From Agromyces cavernae (lineage in GTDB: Bacteria; Actinomycetota; Actinomycetes; Actinomycetales; Microbacteriaceae), in assembly GCF_021044935.1 (NCBI RefSeq), contig NZ_JAJNMP010000002.1:124001-188000 (forward strand): a stretch of DNA of 64,000 bases, given 5' to 3'. Made by a program: the position numbers and the translations under genes. Positions 1-9,511 of the stretch are shown here, piece after piece. A model generated the notes under the pieces. The model worked only from the letters and a program-made list of their open reading frames with translations, did no database searches and was not told the origin of the DNA. Numbering within the stretch: position 1 is the stretch's first letter; each line of letters starts with the position of its first letter.

Positions 1-408
1 CAGAACCTCCTGTTCGCGAGGGACACTGCGAGCGACACCGAACTGCGCGAGGTGCTCGACCGGGTCGGGCTCGGCGAGTGGCTCGAGGAGCGTGGCGGGC
101 TCGACGCTCAGGTGGGGGAGCGCGGCAACCTCGTGTCGGGTGGGCAGGCGCAGCGCATCGCCCTCGCCCGCGCCCTGCTCGCCGACTTCCCGGTCCTCGT
201 GCTCGATGAGCCGACGGCGAGCGTCGATCCCGCACGCGCCGACGCGCTCATCCGCGACATCACGGGTGCGGCGAGCCGATCGGGCCGCTCGGTGGTGCTC
301 ATCGCCCACGCGGGCGTCGATGAACGGCTCGTCGACCGGGTCGTCTCGCTCGACGCCGGTCGTGTCGTCGACGCAGCACCCCTACCCATCGTCGAATCTC
401 TCAGGTAA
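1..408 (+). CDS. cydC: CydC-like ABC exporter ATPase, C-terminal part (5' end outside window)
   Basis: The reading frame is open from base 1 and encodes the last 135 residues of an ABC nucleotide-binding domain. The signature SGGQAQR, the Walker B/D-loop LVLDEPTASVD and the switch histidine in LIAHA are all present. The stretch NLLFARD...VLDRVGLGEWLEE before the signature resembles CydC, the partner of CydD in exporting glutathione/cysteine for cytochrome bd assembly; that assignment is inferred from sequence style, because the membrane domain is not in the window. Another exporter of the same superfamily is the main alternative. Confidence 0.7.
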   Translation, partial: QNLLFARDTASDTELREVLDRVGLGEWLEERGGLDAQVGERGNLVSGGQAQRIALARALLADFPVLVLDEPTASVDPARADALIRDITGAASRSGRSVVLIAHAGVDERLVDRVVSLDAGRVVDAAPLPIVESLR

Positions 409-509
409 CCTCACCGCAACGGCACTCATCGGGCGCGATCCGAGGCGGTGCCGCTGCGGTGTCCGATCACGGACGCCGAGAGCACAGAACCTCCGACGAA
501 GGAGCAATT

Positions 510-2048
510 GTGAACCATCGAACCCGAACGACGATGAGGGCCGGTGCCCTGCTCGTCGCCGCCGCCGTGTGCGGAGCAGTCGCCATCGCCGTGCCCGCAC
601 AGGCCGCTGTGGCAACCGACACCTCGGCGCTTCGCGCCGCCGTCACCGTCGAGGGCGTCACGCAGCACCTCGCCGAGTTCCAGGCCATCGCCGATGCGAA
701 CAACGACAACCGCGCCGCAGGCACGTCGGGACACGACGCCTCCGTCGACTACGTCGAGGGCCTGCTCGACGCAGCCGGGTACATCACGACGCGACAGGAG
801 TTCTCGTACGAGCGCACCGACTTCGGCGACTCGACACTCGAGCAGATCGGCCCGAACCCCGCGGTCTACGTGCTGGGCGTCGACTACTTCCCGATGGACT
901 TCTCGGGCGAGGGTGACACCACCGCGTCCGTCACCGCCGTCGACGTGAACCTCGTCGGGGACCGAGCCTCCACGAGCGGCTGCGAGGCGGCCGACTTCGC
1001 CGGCTTCCCGGCGGGTGACATCGCGCTCATCCAGCGAGGCTCGTGCGACTTCTCCGTGAAGGCCGACAACGCGGCCGCGGTCGGCGCAACCGGCGTCATC
1101 GTGTTCAACCAGGGCAACGACGTGCCCGGTGACGACCGCTTCGGGCTGTTCGGGGGCACGCTGGGAGAGCCGGTGCGCGACATTCCGGTGGTGAGCGCGC
1201 CGTTCGCTTTGGGCGAGGAATGGGCGACCACGCCCGGCCTGCAGATGCGTCTCAACCTCGAGGCCGAGGTCGTGCAGGTCACGACTGAGAACCTGCTCGC
1301 CGACACCCCGACCGGTCGCACCGACCGCACGGTCGTCGTCGGCGGACACCTCGACGGCGTCGCAGAGGGCCCCGGCATCAACGACAACGGGTCGGGCACC
1401 GCCGCGATCCTCGAGACGGCGCTGGCGATGGCCGATCTCGAGATCGATCCCGAGAACCGGGTGCGTTTCGCGTTCTGGAGCGGCGAGGAGGACGGCCTCA
1501 TCGGGTCGAGCTTCTACGTCTCGCAGCTCACGCCCGCCGAGATCAAGGGCACCGCGCTGAACCTCAACTTCGACATGGTCGGATCGCTCAACTCGGTGAA
1601 CTTCGTCTACGACGGTGACGGCGACGCGCTCGGCACTGCCGGACCGAACGGCTCCGCGGTCATCGAGGACGTCTTCGTCGACTTCTTCGACAGCCAGGAC
1701 GAGCCGTCGGCGCCCACCGACTTCGACGGCCGCAGCGACTACTTCGGCTTCATCGAGGCGGGCATCCCGGCGGGCGGGCTGTTCACCGGTGCCGAGGGCA
1801 TCAAGACCGAGGAGCAGGCCGAGATCTTCGGGGGGACGGCCGGCGAACCGTACGACCCGTGCTACCACGCGGCGTGCGACACGTTCGACAACATCAACGA
1901 CGAGACGCTGGACCTGATGGCCGACGCGATCGCGCACTCCACCCTGACCTTCGCCGAGACGACCTCCGCGGTCAACGGCACGGCGAAGGGCAACGGCAAG
2001 GGCGTGCAGTTCGACCCGGCGTTCAAGGGTCACCAGGCACTGCGCTGA
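510..2048 (+). CDS. Secreted M28-family zinc aminopeptidase with PA domain
   Basis: A 512-residue exported metallopeptidase. The GTG start at 510 is chosen because AAGGAG lies five bases upstream and a classical signal peptide follows (basic N-terminus, hydrophobic run, AQA cleavage region near residue 32). A protease-associated domain occupies roughly residues 140-250. The M28 catalytic core follows, with the zinc/active-site motifs GGHLDG (H280), NDNGSG, WSGEED (E326-E327), FDMVGS and the late zinc histidine in CYHAACD (H453). The family removes N-terminal amino acids from extracellular peptides using two zinc ions. It stands alone between cydC and pabB, and no promoter was clear to me. Family confidence is high; substrate preference is unknown. 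Confidence 0.9.
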   Translation: MNHRTRTTMRAGALLVAAAVCGAVAIAVPAQAAVATDTSALRAAVTVEGVTQHLAEFQAIADANNDNRAAGTSGHDASVDYVEGLLDAAGYITTRQEFSYERTDFGDSTLEQIGPNPAVYVLGVDYFPMDFSGEGDTTASVTAVDVNLVGDRASTSGCEAADFAGFPAGDIALIQRGSCDFSVKADNAAAVGATGVIVFNQGNDVPGDDRFGLFGGTLGEPVRDIPVVSAPFALGEEWATTPGLQMRLNLEAEVVQVTTENLLADTPTGRTDRTVVVGGHLDGVAEGPGINDNGSGTAAILETALAMADLEIDPENRVRFAFWSGEEDGLIGSSFYVSQLTPAEIKGTALNLNFDMVGSLNSVNFVYDGDGDALGTAGPNGSAVIEDVFVDFFDSQDEPSAPTDFDGRSDYFGFIEAGIPAGGLFTGAEGIKTEEQAEIFGGTAGEPYDPCYHAACDTFDNINDETLDLMADAIAHSTLTFAETTSAVNGTAKGNGKGVQFDPAFKGHQALR

Positions 2049-2103
2049 TCCGCGCACGGTGAGCGAGGGGTGGCGCGGGAGACCGTGCCACCCCTTCGCG
2101 TCC

Positions 2104-2109
2104 TAGGCT
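2104..2109 (+). promoter_or_regulatory. Putative -10 box (TAGGCT) for leaderless pabB
   Basis: TAGGCT lies exactly six bases before the pabB ATG, which would place the transcription start on the start codon. Confidence 0.5.
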
Positions 2110-2115
2110 GAGGGG

Positions 2116-3573
2116 ATGCCCCGTCGTCGCGTGCGATCCCGCCTGTTGCCGGTGTGGTGCGACCCCGAACTCGTCTTCCGCGCGGCATACGTCGACGCCA
2201 CGCACGTCGTCTGGCTCGACGGCGGTGCGGATGCCTCGGCGGGGGTCAGCATCATGGCTGCCGGTCACGGCGGCAGCGAACTCGTGACGGCCGACGCGAT
2301 CGCCGGCACCGTGACGCGCCGATGCCCACCCGACGGTGCCGGCCGGACGTCGAGCCGATCCGTGTTCGAGGTGCTCGACGACGGATTGCGCGATGTTCGG
2401 CTCACGTCGGAGCCTCGCGCCGATCCCGGAGCGGGCGACGACCGCGGCGTCGTCGGCTGGTACGGCTGGTTCGGGTACGAGCTCGGCGCACACCTCGACG
2501 GCGTCGCGACGTCGCCGGCGGAGACGCCCGACGCGGCGCTGATGTTCGTCGACCGTGCGATCGTGTTCGACCATGCGGCGCGATCGGTGCGGCTCGTCTG
2601 GATCGAGGACGAGGACGAGGACAGGCGAGCGGAGACCGACGCGTGGGCGGTGGAGCTCGCGACGACGATCGAGCGGGCGCACGGGACATCCGTGTCGCCG
2701 TTCGGCGTGCCGGCGCGCCCGGCGGCCGATCCGCCGCTGGTTCGCTGGCGGCATGAGCCTGAGCAATATGCCGAACTCATCGCCGAGTGCCAGGCCGCGA
2801 TCGTGCGCGGAGACGCCTACCAGCTCTGCCTCACCAACCGCATCGATGTCGACGTCCACCCCGATCCGGCGTCGACCTATCTCGCGATGCGCGCCTCGAG
2901 CCCGAGCCATCATGGCGGATTCATCCGATTCGGCGACGTCGCACTGCTGAGCGCATCGCCCGAGCAGTTCCTGCTCGTCGAGCCCGACGGCGTCGTCTCG
3001 ACCAAGCCGATGAAGGGCACCCGGCCGCGCAGCCCCGACCCGGCGACCGATCGCGCGCTGCGCTCCGAACTGCTCGCGAGCGAGAAGGAGCGCGCCGAGA
3101 ACCTCATGATCGTCGACCTCATGCGCAACGACCTCGGCCGGATCGCCGAGTTGGGCAGCGTCAGCGTGCCGAGCTTGCTCGAGGTCGAGGAGTACGCGCA
3201 CGTGCACCAACTCGTCTCGACGGTGCGCGCCCGCATCGCGCCGCCCACGACCGCGCTCGACGTCGTGCGGGCGGCGTTCCCCGCCGGTTCGATGACGGGC
3301 GCGCCCAAGCACAGCGCGATGTCGATCCTGCACGACCTCGAGCGGGGCCCGCGAGGCGTGTACTCGGGCGCGTTCGGACGCGTGGGCCTCGACGGCAGCG
3401 CCGACCTGGCCATGGTCATCCGTTCGATCGTGCTGACGCCCGCGGGTGCGAGCATCGGCACCGGCGGGGGCATCACCGCGCTTTCCGATGCCGACGAGGA
3501 GATCGAGGAGACGCGGGTGAAGGCACGGGCACTGCTCGCCGTGCTCGGGGCGGCATCGTCCGGCGATGAGTGA
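2116..3573 (+). CDS. pabB: Aminodeoxychorismate synthase component I
   Basis: A 485-residue chorismate-utilising enzyme of the TrpE/PabB family. The chorismate-binding domain fills the C-terminal half, with signature segments TKPMKGTRPR, ENLMIVDLMRNDL, FPAGSMTGAPK and IGTGGGITALSD all intact. It makes 4-amino-4-deoxychorismate for folate synthesis using ammonia from a PabA glutaminase, which is not encoded nearby. The less conserved N-terminal half and the isolated context favour PabB over anthranilate synthase TrpE, but the two are close relatives. The ATG is preceded by a -10-like TAGGCT at leaderless distance. Confidence 0.85.
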   Translation: MPRRRVRSRLLPVWCDPELVFRAAYVDATHVVWLDGGADASAGVSIMAAGHGGSELVTADAIAGTVTRRCPPDGAGRTSSRSVFEVLDDGLRDVRLTSEPRADPGAGDDRGVVGWYGWFGYELGAHLDGVATSPAETPDAALMFVDRAIVFDHAARSVRLVWIEDEDEDRRAETDAWAVELATTIERAHGTSVSPFGVPARPAADPPLVRWRHEPEQYAELIAECQAAIVRGDAYQLCLTNRIDVDVHPDPASTYLAMRASSPSHHGGFIRFGDVALLSASPEQFLLVEPDGVVSTKPMKGTRPRSPDPATDRALRSELLASEKERAENLMIVDLMRNDLGRIAELGSVSVPSLLEVEEYAHVHQLVSTVRARIAPPTTALDVVRAAFPAGSMTGAPKHSAMSILHDLERGPRGVYSGAFGRVGLDGSADLAMVIRSIVLTPAGASIGTGGGITALSDADEEIEETRVKARALLAVLGAASSGDE

Positions 3574-3574
3574 C

Positions 3575-3580
3575 TAGGCT
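3575..3580 (+). promoter_or_regulatory. Putative -10 box (TAGGCT) for leuS
   Basis: TAGGCT directly follows the pabB stop codon. Transcription would begin near 3587, giving a leuS leader of about 70 bases. Confidence 0.4.
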
Positions 3581-3657
3581 TGATGTTCGAGCGCGCCGCG
3601 ATGCGGCGTGCCCTGAACTTCGGGCGACGCTCCCGCCGACACACGATTGAGAGTCAC

Positions 3658-6231
3658 GTGGCACACGATCACGACCCTGCACCCGCCGAGAACGGCGCGT
3701 ACGACTTCGCCGAGCTCCAGGCGAAGTGGCTTCCCGTGTGGGACGAGCTCGCGCCGTTCCGCGCCGGGTTGTCGGGCGACACGCGGCCGCGCAAGTACAT
3801 CCTCGACATGTTCCCCTACCCCTCGGGTGACCTGCACATGGGACACGCCGAGGCGTTCGGCTACGGCGACACAGTCGCGCGGTACTGGCGCCACCAGGGC
3901 TTCGACGTGCTGCACCCCGTCGGCTGGGACTCATTCGGCCTTCCGGCCGAGAACGCCGCGATCAAGCGGGGGATCGATCCGCGCGGATGGACCTACGAGA
4001 ACATCGAGCAGCAGAAGCGGTCGTTCCGCCAGTACGCGCCGTCGTTCGACTGGAGCCGCGAGCTGCACACGAGCGACCCCGAGTACTACAAGTGGAACCA
4101 GTGGCTGTTCCTGAAGCTCTACGAGAAGGGCATCGCCTATCGCAAGGCGGGTCAGGTCAACTGGTGCCCGAACGACCAGACGGTGCTCGCGAACGAGCAG
4201 GTCATCGACGGTCACTGCGAACGATGCGGCTTCGTCGTCACGAAGAAGGCCCTTACGCAGTGGTACTTCCGCGTCACCGACTACGCCGACCGCCTGCTCG
4301 ACGACCTCAACCAGCTCGAAGGCGCCTGGCCCGGCAAGGTGCTGTCGATGCAGCGCAACTGGATCGGGCGGTCGGCCGGCGCCGACGTCGATTTCGAGAT
4401 CGAAGGGCGTGACGAGCGGGTCAGCGTCTTCACGACGCGCCCCGACACCCTCTACGGTGCGACGTTCATGGTCGTCGCGCCCGACTCCGAGCTCGCGGCA
4501 GAGCTCGCAGGCGGAGCACCCGCCGAGGTGCAGCAGCGCTTCGGCGATTACCTCGACTCGGTGCGCGCCGAGAGCGACATCGAGCGCCTCGCGACAGACC
4601 GTCCGAAGACCGGCGTGTTCCTCGAACGCTACGCGGTCAACCCCGTGAACGGCGAGCGCCTGCCGATCTGGGCTTCTGACTACGTGCTGGCCGAGTACGG
4701 GCACGGCGCCATCATGGCGGTCCCCGCTCACGACCAGCGCGACCTCGACTTCGCCCGGGCGTTCAATCTCCCGGTTCGCGTCGTGGTCGACACGAACGCA
4801 CCGGTCACCGGTGTGATCCCCGTGATCCAGCTCGACGAGCAGGGCGACGCGATCATGCCCGACGACCTGCCGCCGCTCGACCCGGCCTCCACGGGCATCG
4901 CGCTCGGCGGCGAGGGGCGCCTCATCAACTCGGGCCCACTCGACGGGCTCTCGAAGTCCAATGCCATCCGCCGCGTCATCGAGGTGCTCGAGCAGCGCGG
5001 GCTCGGGCGTGCGGCGAAGAACTTCCGCCTTCGCGACTGGCTGATCTCGCGCCAGCGCTACTGGGGCACGCCGATCCCGATCATCCACTGCGCCGAGTGC
5101 GGTGAGGTGCCCGTACCCGAGAGCGACCTGCCCGTGCGGCTGCCCGAGGCCGCAGGACTCGACCTGAAGCCCAAGGGGTCGAGCCCGCTCGGCGCGGCCG
5201 AAGACTGGGTGAATGTCGCATGCCCCAACTGCGGCGGCGCGGCACAGCGTGACTCCGACACGATGGACACGTTCGTCGACAGCTCGTGGTACTACTTGCG
5301 GTACCTGAACCCGAACGACGACACCATGGCGTTCGACGTCGCCGAGGCCGAGAAGTGGGCCCCCGTCGACCAGTACGTCGGCGGTGTCGAGCACGCAATC
5401 CTGCACCTGCTCTACTCGCGCTTCGTCACGAAGGTGCTGTTCGACCTCGGCTACCTGAGCTTCACCGAGCCGTTCACGTCGCTGCTCAACCAGGGCATGG
5501 TGATCATGGACGGCGCGAAGATGTCGAAGTCGAAGGGCAACCTCGTCGAGTTCGCGAGCGAGTTGTCGGCCCACGGTGCCGATGCGCTGCGAGTGACGCT
5601 CGCGTTCGCCGGTCCGCCCGAAGACGACATCGACTGGGCGGATGTCTCGCCGGTGGGCGCCGCGAAATTCCTCGCCCGCGCGTGGCGCATCTCGGGTGAG
5701 GTGAGCTCGTCACCCGATGTCGAGTGGAAGTCCGGCGACGCAGCACTGCGCCGCGTCACGCATCGCCTGCTCGCCGACGCGCCAGGTCTCGTCGAGGCGT
5801 TCAAGTTCAACGTCGTCGTCGCACGACTCATGGAACTCGTCAACGCGACGCGCAAGACGATCGACTCCGGAGCCGGCGCGGGCGACGCCGCCGTGCGCGA
5901 GGCAGCCGAGGTGACGGCGATGATCCTCGACCTGTTCGCGCCCTACACGGCCGAAGACATGTGGCAGCGACTCGGCTACGAGCCGACGGTCGCGCTCGTG
6001 CCGTGGCGCAAGGCCGATCCCGCGCTCCTCGTCGAGGACTCGGTCACGGCCATCGTGCAGGTCGACGGCAAGGTGCGCGACCGTCTCGAGGTCTCGCCGA
6101 AGATCTCGACCGACGAGCTCGAATCTCTTGCCCGGGCATCCGACGCGGTCGCACGGTCGGTCGGCGAGCGTGAGATCGTGAACGTCATCGTTCGCGCGCC
6201 TCGTCTCGTGAACATCGCCACCCGGGGCTGA
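3658..6231 (+). CDS. leuS: Leucyl-tRNA synthetase
   Basis: A class I aminoacyl-tRNA synthetase of 857 residues that charges tRNA-Leu. The HIGH-type motif appears as HMGH at residues 60-63 and the KMSKS loop at 621-625. The CP1 editing region between them contains the threonine-rich [11 protein letters not shown]. Cysteine pairs (CPND, CERCG, CAECG, CPNCGG) suggest zinc-binding insertions. The GTG start is preferred to an upstream ATG because homologues begin just before the conserved [14 protein letters not shown]. It follows pabB by 84 bases. Confidence 0.97.
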   Translation: MAHDHDPAPAENGAYDFAELQAKWLPVWDELAPFRAGLSGDTRPRKYILDMFPYPSGDLHMGHAEAFGYGDTVARYWRHQGFDVLHPVGWDSFGLPAENAAIKRGIDPRGWTYENIEQQKRSFRQYAPSFDWSRELHTSDPEYYKWNQWLFLKLYEKGIAYRKAGQVNWCPNDQTVLANEQVIDGHCERCGFVVTKKALTQWYFRVTDYADRLLDDLNQLEGAWPGKVLSMQRNWIGRSAGADVDFEIEGRDERVSVFTTRPDTLYGATFMVVAPDSELAAELAGGAPAEVQQRFGDYLDSVRAESDIERLATDRPKTGVFLERYAVNPVNGERLPIWASDYVLAEYGHGAIMAVPAHDQRDLDFARAFNLPVRVVVDTNAPVTGVIPVIQLDEQGDAIMPDDLPPLDPASTGIALGGEGRLINSGPLDGLSKSNAIRRVIEVLEQRGLGRAAKNFRLRDWLISRQRYWGTPIPIIHCAECGEVPVPESDLPVRLPEAAGLDLKPKGSSPLGAAEDWVNVACPNCGGAAQRDSDTMDTFVDSSWYYLRYLNPNDDTMAFDVAEAEKWAPVDQYVGGVEHAILHLLYSRFVTKVLFDLGYLSFTEPFTSLLNQGMVIMDGAKMSKSKGNLVEFASELSAHGADALRVTLAFAGPPEDDIDWADVSPVGAAKFLARAWRISGEVSSSPDVEWKSGDAALRRVTHRLLADAPGLVEAFKFNVVVARLMELVNATRKTIDSGAGAGDAAVREAAEVTAMILDLFAPYTAEDMWQRLGYEPTVALVPWRKADPALLVEDSVTAIVQVDGKVRDRLEVSPKISTDELESLARASDAVARSVGEREIVNVIVRAPRLVNIATRG

Positions 6232-6240
6232 GCCGGCCGT

Positions 6241-6296
6241 CGGCGCCACTCGTCGCTGAGCCGGTGGCACTCGACCTCGTCGCGGCGCCACTCGTC
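6241..6296 (+). repeat. Three-copy 21-bp imperfect tandem repeat
   Basis: GGCGCCACTCGTC starts at 6242 and again at 6284, with the variant GGTGGCACTCGAC starting at 6263, a strict 21-bp period. It fills part of the leuS-comEA gap. No open frame or terminator is evident in the rest of the gap. Confidence 0.6.
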
Positions 6297-6369
6297 CTCG
6301 ACAGTGGATGTGCCGACGGATCGATCAACCGGATCGGTGACCGACGCCCGCGGTGATCGGTGCTGCACA

Positions 6370-6375
6370 TAGCGT
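6370..6375 (+). promoter_or_regulatory. Putative -10 box (TAGCGT) for leaderless comEA
   Basis: TAGCGT sits six bases upstream of the comEA ATG, predicting transcription from the start codon itself. Confidence 0.5.
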
Positions 6376-6381
6376 GCCGGT

Positions 6382-7065
6382 ATGCCCGCAGCCCCCGGCC
6401 CCGATCCGTTGGGTGCGCTCGATCCCGGTTCGCGGCGAGCGTCGCCACGACTCCGCGTGACGGTCGGCGCGGCGGTGGCACTCTTCATCGGCGCCGTGGC
6501 CATCGCCGCAATCCTGTCGTTCTCTGCGACGGGCGGTGGTGCACAGGGCGCGGTCGGCGGGGTCGTCGCGGGCGAGCCCGGCGATGCCGACGCTGAAGCC
6601 TCCTCGGATGACGGCGCCATCACCGGTGCGCCGGTGCTCGTCCATGTCCTCGGAGCGGTGTCTCGCCCGGGGCTCGTCGAACTCGAGGCGGGAGCCCGGG
6701 TCGTCGATGCCGTCGCCGCGGCCGGTGGACTCACGCCCGAGGCCGACCCCGCCGGGGTGAACCTCGCTCGACCCGTCGTCGACGGCGAGCAGCTGGTTGT
6801 GCCGGTCGTCGGCGCGGTCGCACCGCCCGGAGCCGTCGGTGGAGGTGCGAGCGCCGGTGCACCGGCTGGCGACGGGCTCGTGCACCTCAACACGGCCGAC
6901 GTCGCCGAGCTCGACACGCTGCCGCGCATCGGGCCGGCACTCGCGCAGCGCATCATCGACTGGCGTGACGCCAACGGGCCGTTCACGAGCGTCGAACAGC
7001 TGCTCGATGTGGCGGGCATCGGCGACGCGGTGTTCGCGGGCCTCGCCGACAAGGTCGCTCCCTGA
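6382..7065 (+). CDS. comEA: ComEA-type DNA-binding protein
   Basis: A 227-residue membrane-anchored protein. One hydrophobic segment (about residues 28-48) anchors it. An SLBB-type beta-grasp domain follows (VHVLGAVSRPGLVELEAG through GEQLVVPVVG). A C-terminal helix-hairpin-helix domain contains LNTADVAELDTLPRIGPALAQRIIDWR. ComEA proteins bind incoming double-stranded DNA at the cell surface and pass it to the ComEC channel, encoded immediately downstream with a one-base stop/start overlap (TGATG). No dedicated Shine-Dalgarno is seen; the start fits a leaderless transcript. Confidence 0.93.
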   Translation: MPAAPGPDPLGALDPGSRRASPRLRVTVGAAVALFIGAVAIAAILSFSATGGGAQGAVGGVVAGEPGDADAEASSDDGAITGAPVLVHVLGAVSRPGLVELEAGARVVDAVAAAGGLTPEADPAGVNLARPVVDGEQLVVPVVGAVAPPGAVGGGASAGAPAGDGLVHLNTADVAELDTLPRIGPALAQRIIDWRDANGPFTSVEQLLDVAGIGDAVFAGLADKVAP

Positions 7066-9488
7066 TGCCCGACCTCAGGCTCGTCGCACCGGCGATCGCG
7101 GCATGGGCCGGCGCGTGGCTCACGGTCGCGGCGCCCGATGCGGGCATCCCGGCGTGGCCGGCGGTCACGACCGTCTGGGCTGCCGCGGTGGCGACCCTGG
7201 TGGTGCTCGTGGTGCTGCAGGTGCGGGGCGCGAGGCTCGCGGCGTCTGCGCGGCTCGGGCAGGCCGCCCCACCCGAGGGCAGGGGGAGCCGCGGGTTGCG
7301 CGCCGCGGTGCGGGCGTGCGCGGTCGGCCTGGTCGCACTCGCCGCGACCGGTGTCGTGACGACCGCCGCGGGAGTCGCGCTCGAGGCGCGTTCTCATTCG
7401 CCCCTTGCCGAGGCCGCATCGAGCGGCACCACGGTGGGCGTCGTCGTCGAGCTCACGGGCGCCCCGCGGGCGATGTCGGCGCCCTGGTTCGACGGTGGGG
7501 ATTCCGGCGCGGCGGCCGGTCTGCCGCAGCGGGTGGAGGGCAGGGTGATCGCCGTCGATGGCGTCGGGGTCGCGTCGGTTCCCGTCACGGCGACGATCGA
7601 CGTCGCTCCGTCGAAGCTGCAGCTCGGCACGACGCTGTCGTTCGACGCGAACGCCGCCACGATGCCCGCGGTCGAGGCCGCGGCGTTCCGCCTGCGCGTC
7701 GCAGGTGACGTGCATGTCTCCGCGCCGCCGTTCTGGCTTGCGTGGAGCGGTGCCCTGCGCACGGAGTTCGGCGAGGCGGCCGCGACGCTCGGCGGCGATG
7801 GGGGAGCGCTCGTGCCCGGGCTCGCGATCGGCGACACGAGCGCCGTCGGCGACGCCCTCGACGAGGCGATGAAGGCGAGCTCGCTGAGCCACCTGACCGC
7901 CGTTTCGGGAGCCAACTGCGCCATCGTCACCGCTGCCGCGTTCGCACTCGCGGCGGCCGCCGGGCTCGCGCGCGGCGCGCGCGTGCTGGTGGCGCTTGTC
8001 GCACTCGTCGGGTTCATCGTGCTCGTGACACCCGAGTCGAGTGTGGTGAGGGCGGGAGCGATGGCGGTCGTGGTGCTGATCGCACTCGCTCGGGGTCGGC
8101 CGGGCGGTGGGGTCGCCGCTCTCGCGGTCGCGGTCATCGTGCTGCTGTGTGTCGACCCGTGGTACTCGCGCGACTACGGATTCGCGCTCTCGGTGTGTGC
8201 GACCGCCGGATTGCTGCTGCTGGCCGGCCCGTTGGCGCGCGTCATGGCGCGGGTGATGCCGACGCCGCTCGCGATCGTGCTCGGGGTGCCCCTCGCGGCG
8301 CAGCTCGCCTGCCAGCCGGTGCTGATCCTGCTCGACCCTGCGCTCGCACTCTACGGCGTGCCTGCGAACCTGCTCGCCGCTCCCGCAGCGCCTGTCGGCA
8401 CCATCGCCGGCCTGATCGGATGCCTGCTGTTGCCGCTGCTGCCCTCGGTGGGTTTCGCGTTCCTCCAGATCGCGTGGATGCCGGCGGCCTGGATCGCGCT
8501 CGTCGCCCACGCCGGCGCCGCACTCCCGTTCGGGCGCCTGCCCTGGATACCGGATGCCGCGGGCGCGGTGCTGCTCGTCGCGTGCACCGCGATCGCGCTC
8601 TGGCTCGTCTTCGATCGCTCACCGCGGCCGCGCCTGCGTGCCGGGGCGGTGGCGCTCCTGCTGGTTGCGGTCGCCGTACCCGTCGGGATCAGCGTCGGCG
8701 CGCCGACGCTCGGCAGGGCGTTGCGACCCGGGTCGTGGGATCTCGCGGCGTGCGACATCGGCCAAGGCGATGCGGTGCTGCTGCGCTCCGGTGAGGCGAC
8801 GGCGCTCATCGATACGGGTCCCGATCCGTCGGCGCTTCGCCGGTGTCTCGACTTCCTGTCGATCGACCGCATCGACCTGCTCGTGCTGACGCACTGGGAT
8901 GCCGATCATGCGGGCGGGACATCCGCCGTCGTCGGACGCGTCGACACGGTCATCCACGGTCCGCTCGACGCGGAGCGGTCGAGCCGGGCACGTGACCCCT
9001 TGATCGCGGGTGGAGCCGAACTCGTCGAGGTGACCGCCGGCGACCGAGGGGTCCTGGGCGAGGCACGCTGGCGGGTGCTCTGGCCCGAGCCGGGCGCCGC
9101 TCCCGGCAATGACGCGAGCGTCGTGCTCGACGTCGAGACGCCCCACTACCGCGGCGTCTTCCTGGGCGACCTCGGCGAGGGTGCGCAGCGTCGCCTGCTC
9201 GCGGCCGCTCCGATCGGCGCCGTCGATGTCGTGAAAGTGGCCCACCACGGCTCGGCCGACCAGAGCGAGGAGCTCTACTCGCAGCTGAGCGCTCCGGTCG
9301 GCATCATCGGCGTGGGCGCCGAGAACGGGTACGGGCATCCGACCGACCGGCTCCTCGAGCTCCTCGAGCGTGCAGGCACCGCGGCCGTGCGAACCGATCG
9401 CTCGGGCACCGCGCTGTTGACAGCGGGCGATGCCGGGTTCTCGCTCTGGACGGAGCGTGCCGTCGATCGCGTCGGTGCCCGACCGTAG
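7065..9488 (+). CDS. comEC: ComEC/Rec2 competence channel with metallo-beta-lactamase domain
   Basis: An 807-residue polytopic membrane protein. The Competence domain (about residues 230-520) includes the conserved GLAIGDTS and SLSHLTAVSGANCAIV segments and many transmembrane helices. A C-terminal metallo-beta-lactamase-like domain carries the metal motif LTHWDADHAGG, the early ACDIGQGDA and the late VKVAHHGS. ComEC moves single-stranded DNA across the membrane during uptake. It is translationally coupled to comEA. Most Microbacteriaceae keep this pair although competence has rarely been shown, so active transformation is not implied. Confidence 0.95.
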   Translation: MPDLRLVAPAIAAWAGAWLTVAAPDAGIPAWPAVTTVWAAAVATLVVLVVLQVRGARLAASARLGQAAPPEGRGSRGLRAAVRACAVGLVALAATGVVTTAAGVALEARSHSPLAEAASSGTTVGVVVELTGAPRAMSAPWFDGGDSGAAAGLPQRVEGRVIAVDGVGVASVPVTATIDVAPSKLQLGTTLSFDANAATMPAVEAAAFRLRVAGDVHVSAPPFWLAWSGALRTEFGEAAATLGGDGGALVPGLAIGDTSAVGDALDEAMKASSLSHLTAVSGANCAIVTAAAFALAAAAGLARGARVLVALVALVGFIVLVTPESSVVRAGAMAVVVLIALARGRPGGGVAALAVAVIVLLCVDPWYSRDYGFALSVCATAGLLLLAGPLARVMARVMPTPLAIVLGVPLAAQLACQPVLILLDPALALYGVPANLLAAPAAPVGTIAGLIGCLLLPLLPSVGFAFLQIAWMPAAWIALVAHAGAALPFGRLPWIPDAAGAVLLVACTAIALWLVFDRSPRPRLRAGAVALLLVAVAVPVGISVGAPTLGRALRPGSWDLAACDIGQGDAVLLRSGEATALIDTGPDPSALRRCLDFLSIDRIDLLVLTHWDADHAGGTSAVVGRVDTVIHGPLDAERSSRARDPLIAGGAELVEVTAGDRGVLGEARWRVLWPEPGAAPGNDASVVLDVETPHYRGVFLGDLGEGAQRRLLAAAPIGAVDVVKVAHHGSADQSEELYSQLSAPVGIIGVGAENGYGHPTDRLLELLERAGTAAVRTDRSGTALLTAGDAGFSLWTERAVDRVGARP

Positions 9489-9491
9489 ACT
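9486..9491 (+). promoter_or_regulatory. Putative -10 box (TAGACT) for holA, overlapping the comEC stop
   Basis: The comEC TAG stop forms the first three bases of TAGACT. Transcription would start near 9498, leaving a short leader that contains the GGAGG Shine-Dalgarno of holA. Confidence 0.35.
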
Positions 9492-9511
9492 TGACGCGGA
9501 ACGGAGGCACG

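Noticed and set aside
3580..3657. Upstream ATG extending leuS by 26 residues
   Set aside because: The extension is Arg-rich and not part of the leucyl-tRNA synthetase family N-terminus; GTG at 3658 fits better.
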